A stretch of 64,000 nucleotides of DNA, taken from positions 2,294,001 to 2,358,000 of the forward strand of contig JAPDOI010000009.1 of the NCBI GenBank assembly GCA_029168955.1, in the 5' to 3' direction. Positions 44,341 through 57,500 of this stretch are shown here, piece by piece. The stretch is from Aplectana chamaeleonis (taxonomy: Eukaryota; Nematoda; Chromadorea; Rhabditida; Cosmocercidae). Both the position numbers and the translations under genes were made by a program. The notes under the pieces are model-generated. The model did no database searches. It worked only from the letters and a program-made list of their open reading frames with translations, and was not told the DNA's origin. Position 1 is the first letter of the stretch. Each line of letters begins with the position of its first letter.

Positions 44341-45619
44341 AAGACCCCTTGGAGAATCCCCTCTCGGCGGGGAAAGTATAAACGTTGCTAAAGGTCAATG
44401 GTTTACATTGTCGCTGCCATGAGCGACAGTCATGGCATTTAGCACAAATGCGGGACCAGCATCGGAGCAGTGGCACTGACCGTCGTAGGAACAGTTGTCG
44501 CGTGTCCGTCGCAGCGAAGTGTCGTGGAGGGCTGACATACTGCAAATGTGCCGATGCCTGCCGTTGCCCTGTCGCTGTCGCTGTCGCTGAGCAGCGCACT
44601 GCGACAGATTTAAAGGATGGGAGGTGGTCGCTGTCGCTGTGCAGAGCGACGCGACCGTGTGTCGCAAAACTATACCATTGGCCTAACGCCCTTTTCATAC
44701 CCTTTCTGCCGCGTCAAATGCCCCTCCGGCCGTGGCGGAGAGAAGTTCTCGATCGTTATTAACGCTATAGCGGCGTTTGCCGAGCTTTACTGTCTCGTTT
44801 CCAATTCCGATCGCGAATCGATTTCGCCAGCATTCTGATGTGGAAAGAAGCTAGTTGCCAACTTCCGGCTGATTTTCTAGTAATCTAAAACACTGGCTTC
44901 ATTGTAGCTCAAAAGCGGCATTTTCCGCGGTGGCTAAAGGGCGTAAGAGTTTCAAGCTCGAGTGTTCAGCCTCGCCCCCCACCTGAAATCGCTCAAACTC
45001 GGCGGCAGCCAATCTGCCTAGGCCGCGCCCTGGCGTAGTAGTAGGTCTTGAGAGCGGCGCTAAGGTCTGGACGCTGGGGTGCGATGGGGCACTTCCCCAG
45101 AAAGAGATAGTGGTGGTCAAGTCTGGCCTGAAGCCAAGCGTCTGGTGCTAAAGCGCGTGACGCGCTTGCGAAGACTATGAATACTACAGCGGTGACGCTA
45201 TGACGGAGCGGATTAAAATGGGCCCCAACTTTGCCAAGCAAGCAAAATCTGTACATGCGATCACTATCAAAGTAGCAGAAGATAATGCTAAAATTGATAA
45301 TTATTCACCAAAATGAAATTGAAGACGGATTAATAATGAAAATCAGGGGTGAGGCTATTAATGCATCAACGCCACGCCCGCGCGTGCCGTGTGAATAGCG
45401 CCAACATTGTGGTAGGCTCTCTTAACCAGTTCCGACACAATCCAACCCCAGGGACAGATTGAGCAGCTATCCTGATTGAAAATGGTTTGAGATTAAGAAT
45501 AAGTGTAACCGATGAATATTTCTACAAAGTGATAGTCACAGTAAATGACAGCTCAAAATTAATTTTTAGAATCGAAGTTATCAATTGTCAATTCGAGAAA
45601 ATTTTACCGGAAAGTAGAT
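44338..45619. other. No gene recognised; GTCGCT-rich patch
   Basis: 44400-44670 is rich in GTCGCT/GCGACAG words, including a CTGTCGCTGTCGCTGTCGCT run near 44570-44590. Open frames there follow from the repetition. The remainder shows nothing recognisable. Confidence 0.4.
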
Positions 45620-45850
45620 TTTCGAATATACTCGAAAATTTGAAAATCGAAAAATCAGTTTTTCGAATACATTCGAAATTTCGAAAAATACCATATCATT
45701 TTCGAGTTTATTCGAAAATTTGAAATTCGAAAAAAATGATTTTCGAATTTATTCGAAAATTTGAAATTCGATAAATTTGATTTTCGAATATATTCGAAAA
45801 TTTGAAATTCGAAAAAAAAATGATTTGCGAATATATTCGAAAATTTTTAC
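45620..45850. repeat. 41-bp AT-rich tandem repeat
   Basis: TGAAATTCGA recurs exactly 41 bp apart (45721, 45762, 45803), with more diverged units on both sides. Each unit is built of TTCGAA-centred short palindromes such as TTTTCGAATATATTCGAAAA. Confidence 0.8.
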
Positions 45851-46129
45851 AGTTTTGCCCAAGTATAGTACCTAGTTCATAACCCAGCGGCAGGGGGAGG
45901 GGGCAAGAAGCGTGTTTGGGTACATGTGTGACGCCACGCACTGTCTGAGTAACCGAAGCAGTTTTGCTTGGGTTTCGTCAAATTTTTTTGAGGGTCCTGC
46001 AAGGGTGTAGGCCACGCTCGCCTCGTTCTTCCACATAGTGATGAGAGTCCCTTGCCCACAGGTCTCATGCTTTCGCCCTTCTTCAAAGTTATTGTTAACG
46101 CCAGATTCTCCAAGAGATGATCGTTGTCG

Positions 46130-46135
46130 TTTATT
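46130..46135 (-). promoter_or_regulatory. Poly(A) signal of legumain 2
   Basis: AATAAA on the - strand, about 50 bases after the legumain 2 stop codon. This is a normal distance for a short nematode 3' UTR. Confidence 0.6.
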
Positions 46136-46184
46136 GCAATAGAATCAATAAATCGTCGGCGGTCAGGTCGGTCAGGTGAGACCT

Positions 46185-49100
46185 TTATAGGAACTGGGCG
46201 CTGGCTTCCTTGCAGGTTATCGAAATAGCCTTGATAATCTTCGCCGAATCCTTGAATTTTGCGCAGAGATTGTTCAAAACGTTCATATACTTGAGTGCGT
46301 AGTCAAACTGAAACGAGCAGTATAAGTAAAATTTAGCATTCATAAGGAGAGAGAGATCAGACCACGACATCTCTCATTCCCTAACTACAGCTTTGCTTTC
46401 TGTTCTCATCCAGAACTGAAGAGCACATCATGCCGATAGCACATTGTTATTGCACATGCTATGGTGATAGAACCTCACCTTGTTGATATCGATACAAGTC
46501 TCATCGAAGGCATGTACGACCTCATGATGGCAGTCCACATTCTTAACACTGGATCGTTCCTCGAAAACTTGTCGCCTTAATTGGGATGAATTGTTTCCAA
46601 CCGTAACAATGAGACACATCGGTACTGGGTGACGATAAAATAACCGTACAGTCCTTTGCTTGTAGCATGGCAGTACAAATCACGTCAACCTGCCGGCGTG
46701 TGCAATTGCTTACGAAGTGTCTTCAAATGCTATACAAATTCTGCTAGGGAGGATTATACCTAGATTGATGGGAAACAGTGGCACATAACTAGAAATACCA
46801 GGTTGTCCAATAAATCTTGTCCGAAAATTTCACCATTTTCAATTTTTTTCAACTTTATTGAAAAACAAGTCTAATCAGCAATATAATCACCACAGTTATC
46901 CACAACAGTGGCCCATCGATTGGGCAGGTCGCCGATGCCCTTCGCCCAGAACTCCAGGGGCTGCGACTCGAAGAAGTCCGCGATGTCGGATTTGAGGTTG
47001 TCGTAGTTGGTGAATTTTCTTCCGGCCAAATGGTGCTTCAGCGGGCGGAACAAGTGGTAGTCGGAGGGGGCGAGGTCCGGGAAATACGGCGGATGGGCAA
47101 CCGTCTCCCAGCCGAGCGTCGCCAACTTCTGCTGGGTCTCCTTCGCCACGTGGAGGCGCGCGTTGTCGTGCAGCAGGTGGACCAAGGCTCGTCGGGGACG
47201 CTTTTCTCGGATGGCGGCGGCTAGTTTCTCGAACTGATCGGTGTAGATGGAGACGGTGACCGTCCTGCCTTGCGGGAGCAGCTCGAAGTACAGCATGCCC
47301 TTGGTGTCCCACCAGCAGCAGAGCATGATCTTCAGCGGGTGCAGGTCGGCTTTCGGCGTCGCCGGCGGCTCTTCTCCGCGCGGGATCCAGACGGCACGGC
47401 GGGCGACGTTGTCGTAGAGGGCCCAGTTCTCATCCCCAGTGACAAGGTCCTCGAGAAACTCCTTGCGATGCTGACGAAGGAGGAGGGACTGGCAGACGGC
47501 CACGCGGCTCTGCTTGTTGGCGTCCCATCAGACGGCGGGGATCCAACGGGCCAGAACTTTGTGGTAGCCGAGTAAGTCGAGTCGATTGTGGATGGTGGAC
47601 TTGCTGCAGCCGAGCGTCGTGGCCAGTTCACGGGTGGTGGCTTCCGGCTTTTTCTTGATACAGCGACGGACTTCGTCATCATCCACCGTAGAAGGCCTCC
47701 CGCTGTGCTCCCTGTCCTCGATGCTCGTGTCGCCGCTCTCGAAACGATTGAACCAGCGGCTGACTGTGCGTTGGGACACTGCATCCTCCTTGCACGTTCT
47801 GCAGATGTTGGCGACCGCGGTGCCCGTGTCGTTGCCCAGCAGCCACTCGTAGTACACGAACGTACGAATTCGACCTTGGTCCACTTTAGCTTGTGCTGGG
47901 AGCTAGACGCGGCGACTGCGCCTTATATACCCCTAGCGTAGAATTTTGGAGAACCTTCTAGAAGGTTCTTACACTTTCCTGATATTATAAGACTTCTAAG
48001 GAGAATTATAGAATTTTGAAAATTTTCGGACAGGAATTATTGGACGGCCTGGTACAAATTCACAACAAAGTGAGAGCTGAAGCTCTCACTTTGTTGTGAA
48101 GTGAGAGCTTGTATTGGGAATATAGTTCTATAAATTTCATGAGATAAACACTGATGAAAGGCCTTAACTCTTGGTGTTTTAGGAGCGAGCAAGAGTTGCC
48201 ATTCTAGCGGTAACCACGTCCTAGGCCTGCTGGACTTTGACGGCTTTTGGCTCTTCAAGGTCAGTGTCTATACTGTAATGACTACATCATGGACCCCGGA
48301 ACAGGGGCTGTGTACACACCAAGGGAGGAGTTGTCCCGTTTTTGCAGTTTGAAACGTCACACCACTCCACGCGAGCAATGTGGTCCCGAGTGGAATTAGA
48401 GCCGCAAAAGGCAAAACAACACCTCCCTCGGTGTAAGAGAGCCCCTGTCACATAGACCCCCGTCGTGGTCTGCTGAGATCCAGTCCCAACTGACCCAAGC
48501 CAGCCGTAGTCTGCTGTATATCGGCCTATAACGAAAATTGATATCCCAACTGCGCTGTCCACCCGAGAACCCATATTTCTTCACTATGTTTCAAGGAACA
48601 AAAGCAATCTTGTAGGCCATCTAGGCCAGGGCACCGGAAATCATCATCATGATTTCCGGTGAGCTCGCCACGATAAAGAAGATTTTTCAATATCAGCGAG
48701 AAAATCTATTACATTCACATCGATAGGTACGGCCACATATGGCTCAGGGGAGCTCAAGCTAGTCGCGAATCTGTGCTAAATCATAATCAAGTAAGCCAAT
48801 CATAACCTTTCAGCTGGGTCTCGCACCATATGGTTAATAAGCGACATGAAAACAGACTCGATGTTTTGACGATCCTTAAAATAGACTCCGCATTTTACAA
48901 AAAGGAAATGTTAATCTTAACATTCTAGACCGAGCACATACCTGCAATATTTTGGCGATTTTCGGTTCTATTTCAGCTGACATCTCAGGATTCCGAGTTT
49001 TCATGTGTTGTAGATGCATGAGTTCGATGTCTCTGGAAGGCCACATCTCACCTTTGTTTGCTGCCTGAACAGCCAAGAGTGTTATATCCAGAACCTTTTC

Positions 49101-51222
49101 TTCTCAATACCTTGCGTTATTTTGCTTTATACCTTGCCATTTTTGCCCATAGCCTGTTCATTGGGCTTGCCTAAGCCCTGGAACCAACCAACTGGCTTTC
49201 TCATAATTGCGAGGTCACCGTAGGCACCCACATTCGACATTGTTGTCAGATGCTTCACAATAGTGTTTTGTCTCTTGAGAGTCTCGACTGCATGATCGTC
49301 CTGAATAGTCATATGTGATGTTCAACTATGGAAACTACGGTCCAGTAAAGTTCTGATGGCAAGGTCTAGCGGAAACGCTTTGGGTTTGTTTAATGTGCAG
49401 AAATTAGAGTGTACACCGTCTAGCAAAGCAAGGAAGTTTAAGCCGTACCTGCTCAGAATCTTGAATCCAGCTCACTGAAAAGACATCTCCCAGACAAGGA
49501 AGACCCATTTGGTTGGCGCAGAAGCAACCGTATGAAGACTCGCTCTCGTTTGCCGCCGTCATAGCGTAAACTTGAAAAATCATTCAATTTCGTAATTCTT
49601 TGCGTACTTCAGTTCAAATTCCCATCTTGCCCCGCCTATTGCCTCGGCTCCTACTGGTGACTGCTAGATTTCTCAGCCCTCCTACCCCCTTTACCAGCTC
49701 CCGCCTCATATATGTACACAAACACTCTAATTGTCATTTGATTAAAAAACCGTTCGATCAAGCTATTTCCTCAGCGGTCGCACTATATAGACTCAGGAAG
49801 CAGATAGGATTCCAAAACATTACTTAAGTGGGCAGCTTTCATCCATAAGGTCAGGTTCACACTTTCCAAGACCGGCGACGCAACATAGAGTACGCATCAA
49901 AATGACAAGGTGCACACCCACGCCGCTTCGCGGCGTACTTGTGGTCGTGCTTTAGGATCTATGGATTATTTAAACTGCAGGGCGGTGCCTCGCTGTGCTC
50001 AACAGCCTTAAAGGCATCGTACGCGCAGAAAACGGTGTCTTATTTTTCTATGTTTTCGAGTAGGCAAGCTCTTGAGGTAAGCCATAATAGCAAAGGAAAC
50101 CCAAAAAACTCCTGATTTGGACAAACGCGTTTAAAAACTTTTTGAAAAGTTGACTTTCCACCCCCTCCGTGGAATTCGGTGTGTCCAGTGCAATAAGTTT
50201 TTCTGAACGTCTGAAGTGGTTTCACGCTTTAAACTATCTAGGTGAGAAAATTTATTTTGCTTTTCTTCTACCAAAATCACTAAAAAATAAAAAGCTCCAA
50301 CTGTGCAAATTTGGATGATAAGTGCTAGATGGCTGGTGAGAACTGGTGGCGAATCCTCATCTTTAACCCATTCCAACCTCATAACTACGGGAGTTGCAAT
50401 GGCTCTCTACATTCGCCTCACTGAGAGGACCACGAAAACTACCCCTAAAATTCATTTCGTCAATTTCGAAGCGAGATATGGCGATGTGGCGCTTTCTCTG
50501 AGAAATATTGCCGCGACTCTTCCGCCACTGCCCCGCGACTCCACCGTGATCCCGGACTGTCCCGCAACCCCCAGCGACCTTTAACTCTTCCGCGGCTTTG
50601 CCGCGACTTCTTCGTGTGTCAAGCGTTCGCAAATCTACCGCGACTCCCTCAGGACTTTTCCGCGACCCTACCGCGATTCGGTGAATAAAGAATAGTCCGC
50701 GGTTCTGCCCCGCATCTCCCCCGCGACTCCTCCAGCAGGCGCCAAGTCGAAGGAGTTGCGGCGGAGTCGCGGCAATATTTCTCAGAGTTGTATGAGCAGA
50801 ATTTGTCACAAAAAGCCCGTTTTGCAGAAAAAGGACTTGTGCGCTACTATATGTTTTCACGGAAATCAGTTACACTGTGCTCAATCAATTTCACGCAGGG
50901 AACTTTCGCAATGCAGTGCATAACCCTTTACAGTCTGACACAGATTCGAAAGAAGAGATTCTACGGAGGAAGGTATGACACACTTCTCCATGGACTGGTG
51001 AACATTTCGGTTTAGATTGATGTCCCGCTCAGTTCTTGAAATCATCGCAGAAAGGAACAGTTGAAGCAATAGGCACGCATTATTCCTAATATATGCAGTA
51101 GAATGTTTTCGTTTTCTCATTGACACGGGAGGTCAATCACCAAGGCTGCATGCGTGGACAGTGTGTGACAACCGGGTGTCAATTGTTAACGACGGGTGAC
51201 GATGACTAATTTCCGTTCATTG

Positions 51223-51301
<79 letters not shown>

Positions 51302-51322
51302 TACATACATACATACATACAT

Positions 51323-51361
<39 letters not shown>

Positions 51362-51391
51362 CACCACACACACATACACACACCACACACA

Positions 51392-51422
<31 letters not shown>

Positions 51423-51489
51423 CCACACACACACCACACACACACACACACACACCACACACACACCACACACACACACACACCACACA

Positions 51490-51546
<57 letters not shown>

Positions 51547-51555
51547 TACATACAT

Positions 51556-51595
<40 letters not shown>

Positions 51596-54500
51596 ATATA
51601 CACACACACATACAGACGGTCACACACACGAAGCAGCGTATAGTTAGTAGGATAGGTCCACCCCCACCCCACCCCACCGTTGTTCATTATTGGGAGCTAC
51701 GCGAAAGTTTTACGGCTTTAGGACTATTTTCACTAGACTCAGCTATTGGAGAATCCTCACACGATCGTCTTCTCGAAGAACAAATGCTTCATTTTCTTAC
51801 TATTTACGTTTGACTCAATTTCAGGACAAGAGACTTTCAAATCGTTTCCGATGAACTAACTAGTAACGCTATTATTTATTCATCATTCATCAATATCCCT
51901 TGTTTCAATGCTCTTCGAGTTAGAAAAATTTCGACCTATCTTCAAGCTGAACAAGGGAAACAGCAGAATCACTTTGAAGAGAGCGTCCGCGCAGAAAACC
52001 ACATTTGGGTTTTTCTTCTCAATCCAATATTTAAACCAAGTGGAGATGGTTGGCTATGTTTGAGACCTCAGTGCTGCGTATTCATAATGCTATAGCTTCT
52101 TGAAAACTGCTCCGTGCTCTAAAAATGCGTTTTCCCGGTCGACCATCTAGCACGAGAACGGGAAGCGCACTAACAGGCTCCGACAGAGGCGGAAATCCAA
52201 AATTGTATCCTCTTTCGGAGGCAAATTTACCCTGTTCCTTCGCGCGCTTGTGCAAAGCGAGGGTAGAGACCACTATCCAAAACGTGGACCTTATTACGAT
52301 AGGACATAAAATCGTGCTCATGCTCGATGGTTCCACAGTATTGCTCTACAACTCGGCTAAAACGTTTTTCAGAACGTTTTCATCCCTGATATAAAGAGCA
52401 TCGCCACTAATACAAATCCACGACACATCCGCAGCTTTGCATCCCTGAACAGGGTGGACCGCGGGGTTTATTTAGAGTAGGGACGAACTAATGGTTGACT
52501 TGCGGCGTATTGGGTCACCCGCTGGATATATGTTGATTCGCAGTGTTTAAATTTCTATGAAGAAAAAAAGCTCACCATCTATGTTGTTTGGGAGCACATC
52601 TTTAAACATTGAACCGCTGTAACAAGTCTCCAAATAGAACACAAGCTGATGGTAACGATTATTCTTGTGCATCCACTCCAAAGCATCATTCAGCGATTTC
52701 GCAGTCAACTGAAATGGCGTGAGTCTATTGGGCTTCATGTTGCCACGCATAAAAAATGGCACGAGTTTGTGTTCAAGAAAGTAATTTAGAAAATACGTAC
52801 AGCTTTGCTTGGGAAAATGATAACACCGTCGCCACCATGGTCAGAGAAGAATATGAAGATTCGGTCGTTCTTACTGCTAAATTGCACTATTTCTGTTGAG
52901 CATTGAACAGAAAGGTATTTCAGAACTCGCCTATAGATTACCCTCCCGTTTCCGCCTTTGATGTCTTTTGCGTTGCCTTTGAGAACGTTGAGGAAGTTAT
53001 CGGGGTTTACTGAGTCACCCTGGAAACAGAAACTTTAGGGAGAAATCGTTCCCTCGCCAACCCTACGTTAGAGGATAGGGCTGCCGAGACTCTTCTGAGA
53101 CACCACCGATTGATGATCTCCAGCCCTCGCACTGCGATCATCAAACGCGCCGACGCCCCAAACCCTGCCCTAACCCCTCCGTAGGACTCGCGTACGTGCA
53201 CGCCGCCTCTGTTCACTAGTGCGTGCTTGCCTGAGTATCGGAACGCCCCAGCTTTCCCCACGGGACCCAATTTCGCGTCAGTGGCACTATCTTGTCTCAA
53301 CGACTATCTTCGCCATGACTCTCTGAGCTAAAAGAACACAGTTGGATATGACTGATAAGACATCCTTCGCGTCACCCAATGGGCCTAGTGCATACTTCCC
53401 GCGACTCAGTGACTTCTTAAAAGAGTCAGAAATAAAAATAAGGCAGAAACAAACAAGAAAAAATAACAAAAACCGCAACTTACCCAGAAAATCGGCTGCG
53501 CTGTCGATCGACTATTTTCCACCATAGTTTTAGTGTGTCGACCGCAACCGCACCATAGTTTTTGAACATTGCGGTAAACTGTATGAGCCTTATTTGTATA
53601 TCGAAATTTCGATCGATTTGTACTTTATGCTGTGGCGTACACTATGCCGGGTCGCTTAGCGCACTAGAGAAGCCTACCCAGCGATTGGGCGCGAAATTAT
53701 TCGATCGATAGCCATCGCTCCTTTGTTTTCCCCAGCCACTTTTCCTGCCAAGCAGCGATGCAGATAAATAATAAAATAGAATTACATATAGGTCTGAGTC
53801 AGGAATGGACCTCGACGAATTTCAGAAAATGATTTGAACTTCAAACCTAGGCAATCAACTTTCGAGTATCTTTGCCCACTCGAATATTTAAACGGAAGTA
53901 ATGCTTCTGTATGTTTCCACTCACATCGTAGTCAATTTTTAGACCCTCGTACACATTTTCTCCATTTGGTATGTTGTAGAGTCGGCCAGGATATGGATTG
54001 CTGAAACAAAATGAATGGATTTGCCGCGTGACCGGTAGTACATATCAAACCTATGACGCCCCATTTTCTAACAAAAACCAAATTCTTGATTATGACGAAT
54101 CCAATCAAGCACTGTAGCAATCGTACTCCGTCGACTCTTTTTTCAGCACTCTTGTCCGGTCGTTTTTTTTATGTTAAAAACGTTCTCTGTGTGGAATTGG
54201 CTCAAAATCCCCATACGCTAGTTACTTTAAACAAGAGTTCAACAAAGATTTTTTCAAGAACAGAAACCTCTCATGGCGAGCGATGTCGTCCTTCATCATC
54301 ACGATTATGTTCTTCTCAGGCACTCCAAAGCTCCTCATCATTTGATATGCGTGCGCAACATCAGCCTGAATTTTCACCCTATCAAATCCTTATATCCCAC
54401 AAACGTTATCTTCTTCCCGTGACTGCTCAGACAGGACGGGGGAATCACCCGGCTGGGCGAAGGGGGTATACAACGACCCACGGGTGAGTCCCCCATGATA

Positions 54501-57500
54501 CCCCCGGGTGTCCCGAATAACCCCGGGTGACCCGGGCGTTATTATTTACCCCAAGTATGTCGCCCCGGGTCCACGACGAAGAAACGCCCCGCCTCGGCAC
54601 AAGGACGTAATCTTCGGCGCGGTCTGCGGTGAGGAACCACCCTCCCCGCAGATCGCGGCGAAAACCGCCCCGCCCCAGCCGAGGGGATACCCCTATCCCC
54701 CAGCGGTCAAAAATATGCTGACCTCTGGAGAGTGGCTCGAAGTCACCTTTCAGGGCCGGCATCAGAATGCCGAATGAGGATTCGAGTGAGATGAGGCGCC
54801 TTTTATACCGGCTGTGAACGTGATAAGCACGTGATCATTCGTGGTGTTGTTGAACACCTACCTCCGTCTTTCGATGGCCCCCCGGGTGATCGAAAACCAA
54901 CTCCAGCCAGAAAATCGTCGGGGGAATCACCCTGGCTGCATTCGCAGCGGCGAAAAAAAGACAAAAACCGCCCGGGTGATCCGACATCCCTGTCTGAGTG
55001 CCTACAAAAGTAGACAAAATCGGAATAACTGTGCACAATCCTGACCTGATGACGGTAATTATACCAACCATCCGAGCCGGCCACAAGCAGAACATAGAGT
55101 TCACCATTTGGAGGCGCTTCGGCATTTTGGCGAAAGCTAGAAATTGGATTGATGATCTTCGATAGTGGCGGAAATCTTCATGTCTTTTAGTTAGGAAAAC
55201 AGTAAACGTTTATGCTAATCAGGCAGAATTAACAGTCGACAGCACGTTGACCCGCCCACGATTAAACGTTTCTGGCCAGCAGGTGCTGCCGAGATGTCGT
55301 ACGTTCGTGCCGTGGCCGTGTGGAGGAAGCAACATCAACTCCGTGCAAACCGACATCAACCCCTCCACGAAGAGGGTTTTTGCTATGGGAGAGATGCTGG
55401 CTGGCCTCAGCTCTCCTAAGGATTCTCCTACAAAGGGCCGGCGTGGAGAGGAATCCTGGACCCGCTCAGAAGTACCCATGCGCCACGTGCGGCAAGGATG
55501 TCACATGGAGTAAAACAAGCGTCCAGTGCTTCGGATGCCAAAGGTGGGTGCATCTCTTCTGTACGGGTCTCAGTTCTGTGAGGCATCATAACTCTGCTTT
55601 TCGCTGTGTCCTATGCTCCTCACCTTCCAACTCTGATTCCTCTACCTCCAATCGCCCACTTTCTATTGTGCATATAAATCTCAATGGCCTTCGTGCCAAA
55701 CTATCTGAGCTCTCTCTCTTTGCTCGTACTCACCATCCAGATGTTATAATGGTTCAGGAAACCAAACTTTCCCCCTCTGCTACCTCTTCTCACCCAAATA
55801 TCCCTGGCTATACTTCATACCATGCTCCAAGATCGTCTTTCGGTGAAGGAGTTTCTACTTTTGTACTATCCACTCTTCCTTCTCATCTAATTCCCAATGT
55901 CCCTACGGACGGTACTCTCGAGTTCGTCCCCATCCATCTCCCACTCAAAACTCCCCTATCTCTCTTCAACATCTACATTCCCTCAACTACATCTTGTCCC
56001 GCAACCTATAATCCTATCCCTCTTCTAAAACAACTCAACGACTGCGCCCTCTCACCCTCAGTCGTCTTCGCGGGCGACTTCAATGCTCATACCTTTTGCT
56101 CTTCATTTGACTCTGATGTTAGAGGAGAGGACGTCGAGGAATGGGCGGAGGAGTGCGACCTGGTTATCCTAAACGATGATCAGCCCACTCGCCTTCCTTC
56201 CATCGGCCGATCTTCTAGCCCAGACATTTCGCTCGTTTCCTCCAATCTTTCTAGTGCTTGCTCGTGGTCCACTTCTACAACTCTGTCTAGTGATCACATT
56301 CCAATTTTCGTCCATATCGATCTCTCAAATTCTCTAGCCCCTTATTCTGGTATTCGTCACCGTTCTTATCTCAATTTAGGCCTTGCAGACTGGAGCCTAT
56401 TCAGAGAGGTTGCACTTCACCGAGCGGCTGAATATCCATGGAATGGCGATGTGCACTAGAAAGAGCGTCACATATCTGACGCTATCTGGAAGGCTATGAA
56501 AGCGGCCATACCAGAAGGACGCGTGAAAACTTTTTACCCTAATGTCACCAGGAAAATACTTCAGAAAATCAGGACAAGAGATGAAAAGAGATCTGCCAAC
56601 CATCTGGACCCGAAGGTCACCGAACTTGACGACGAGATTAGAAAAGACTTGGACAGGCACAAGAAAGACGAGTGGCAGAAGCTCACTGAAAAATTGAACT
56701 TCAAGGCAGATGTTCCGGAAAAGCCACACCCGCCACCGTATCCACCCACTATCGAGTTTGAGAACAATGTATTCAGGTCAGGACAAGACGCCGCTTACGC
56801 TTTGGGCTAGAGCTTCTTCATAACATGTGCGAAGCGTGGCCCGCAAAACCGAGTGACAGTAAGGGAGCTGTGCCGCCTTCCGCTTATGGGCACGGCTGAT
56901 GCCTTCACTCCTGCGCAGGTGGAGAAGATTATAAAGGAAATGCGTATCTCCAAAGCCATTGGACCTGACGGAATCTGTCCAGCAGTCCCAAAGAAGCTCC
57001 CCAGTGAATTTCTCTTGCTGCCAGGGCTGAGCAGGGTTGTGACCAGGCACAACGGGGGGTCGTAAAAATTTCGGAAATTTTTGGGAAAAAAATGAAAATT
57101 TTTTGGGGGGGGGTCGTAAAATTTTTGGAGAAAAATAGGATTTTTTCCAAATGACTTGGTAAGGTAAAATGAGGTAGGATTAGTCAGTCGGGGTGAGATG
57201 TATGCATTTTAAACAATAAAAAGCAGATTATTTACAGAGAGGCGGGTTAAAAAAATTAAAACTTTTGATTCTCTTGAAAATTTGACTCTAAATAAAGGGT
57301 TAAAAATTTTGCTCCTCCTGAGGGGGGGGTCGTAAAAATTTCGGGTTTTTCAAAAAAAAAGAAAATTTGGGGGAGGGGTCGTAGATCCGCCGAAATTCGG
57401 CACAACGGCCTGCTCAACCCTGCTTGCTGCTCACTGATTTAATGAACACATCATTCCGAACCTGCACACTGCCACAAAACTGGAAAACAGCAAATGTCAT

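Larger units (their letters stand above)
46798..48052 (-). mobile_element. Mariner transposon, copy 2
   Basis: 1255 bp between TA dinucleotides (46796-46797 and 48053-48054). The ends are CCAGGTTGTCCAATAAATC and TTATTGGACGGCCTGG. It is the same subfamily as copy 1. It lies in intron 11 of legumain 2, in the same direction as the gene. Confidence 0.92.

Noticed and set aside
51186..51813. Long open frames (up to 205 aa) across the CA/CATA microsatellite, rich in His/Thr or Cys/Val.
   Set aside because: They are translations of a simple repeat in all frames and carry no independent coding signal.
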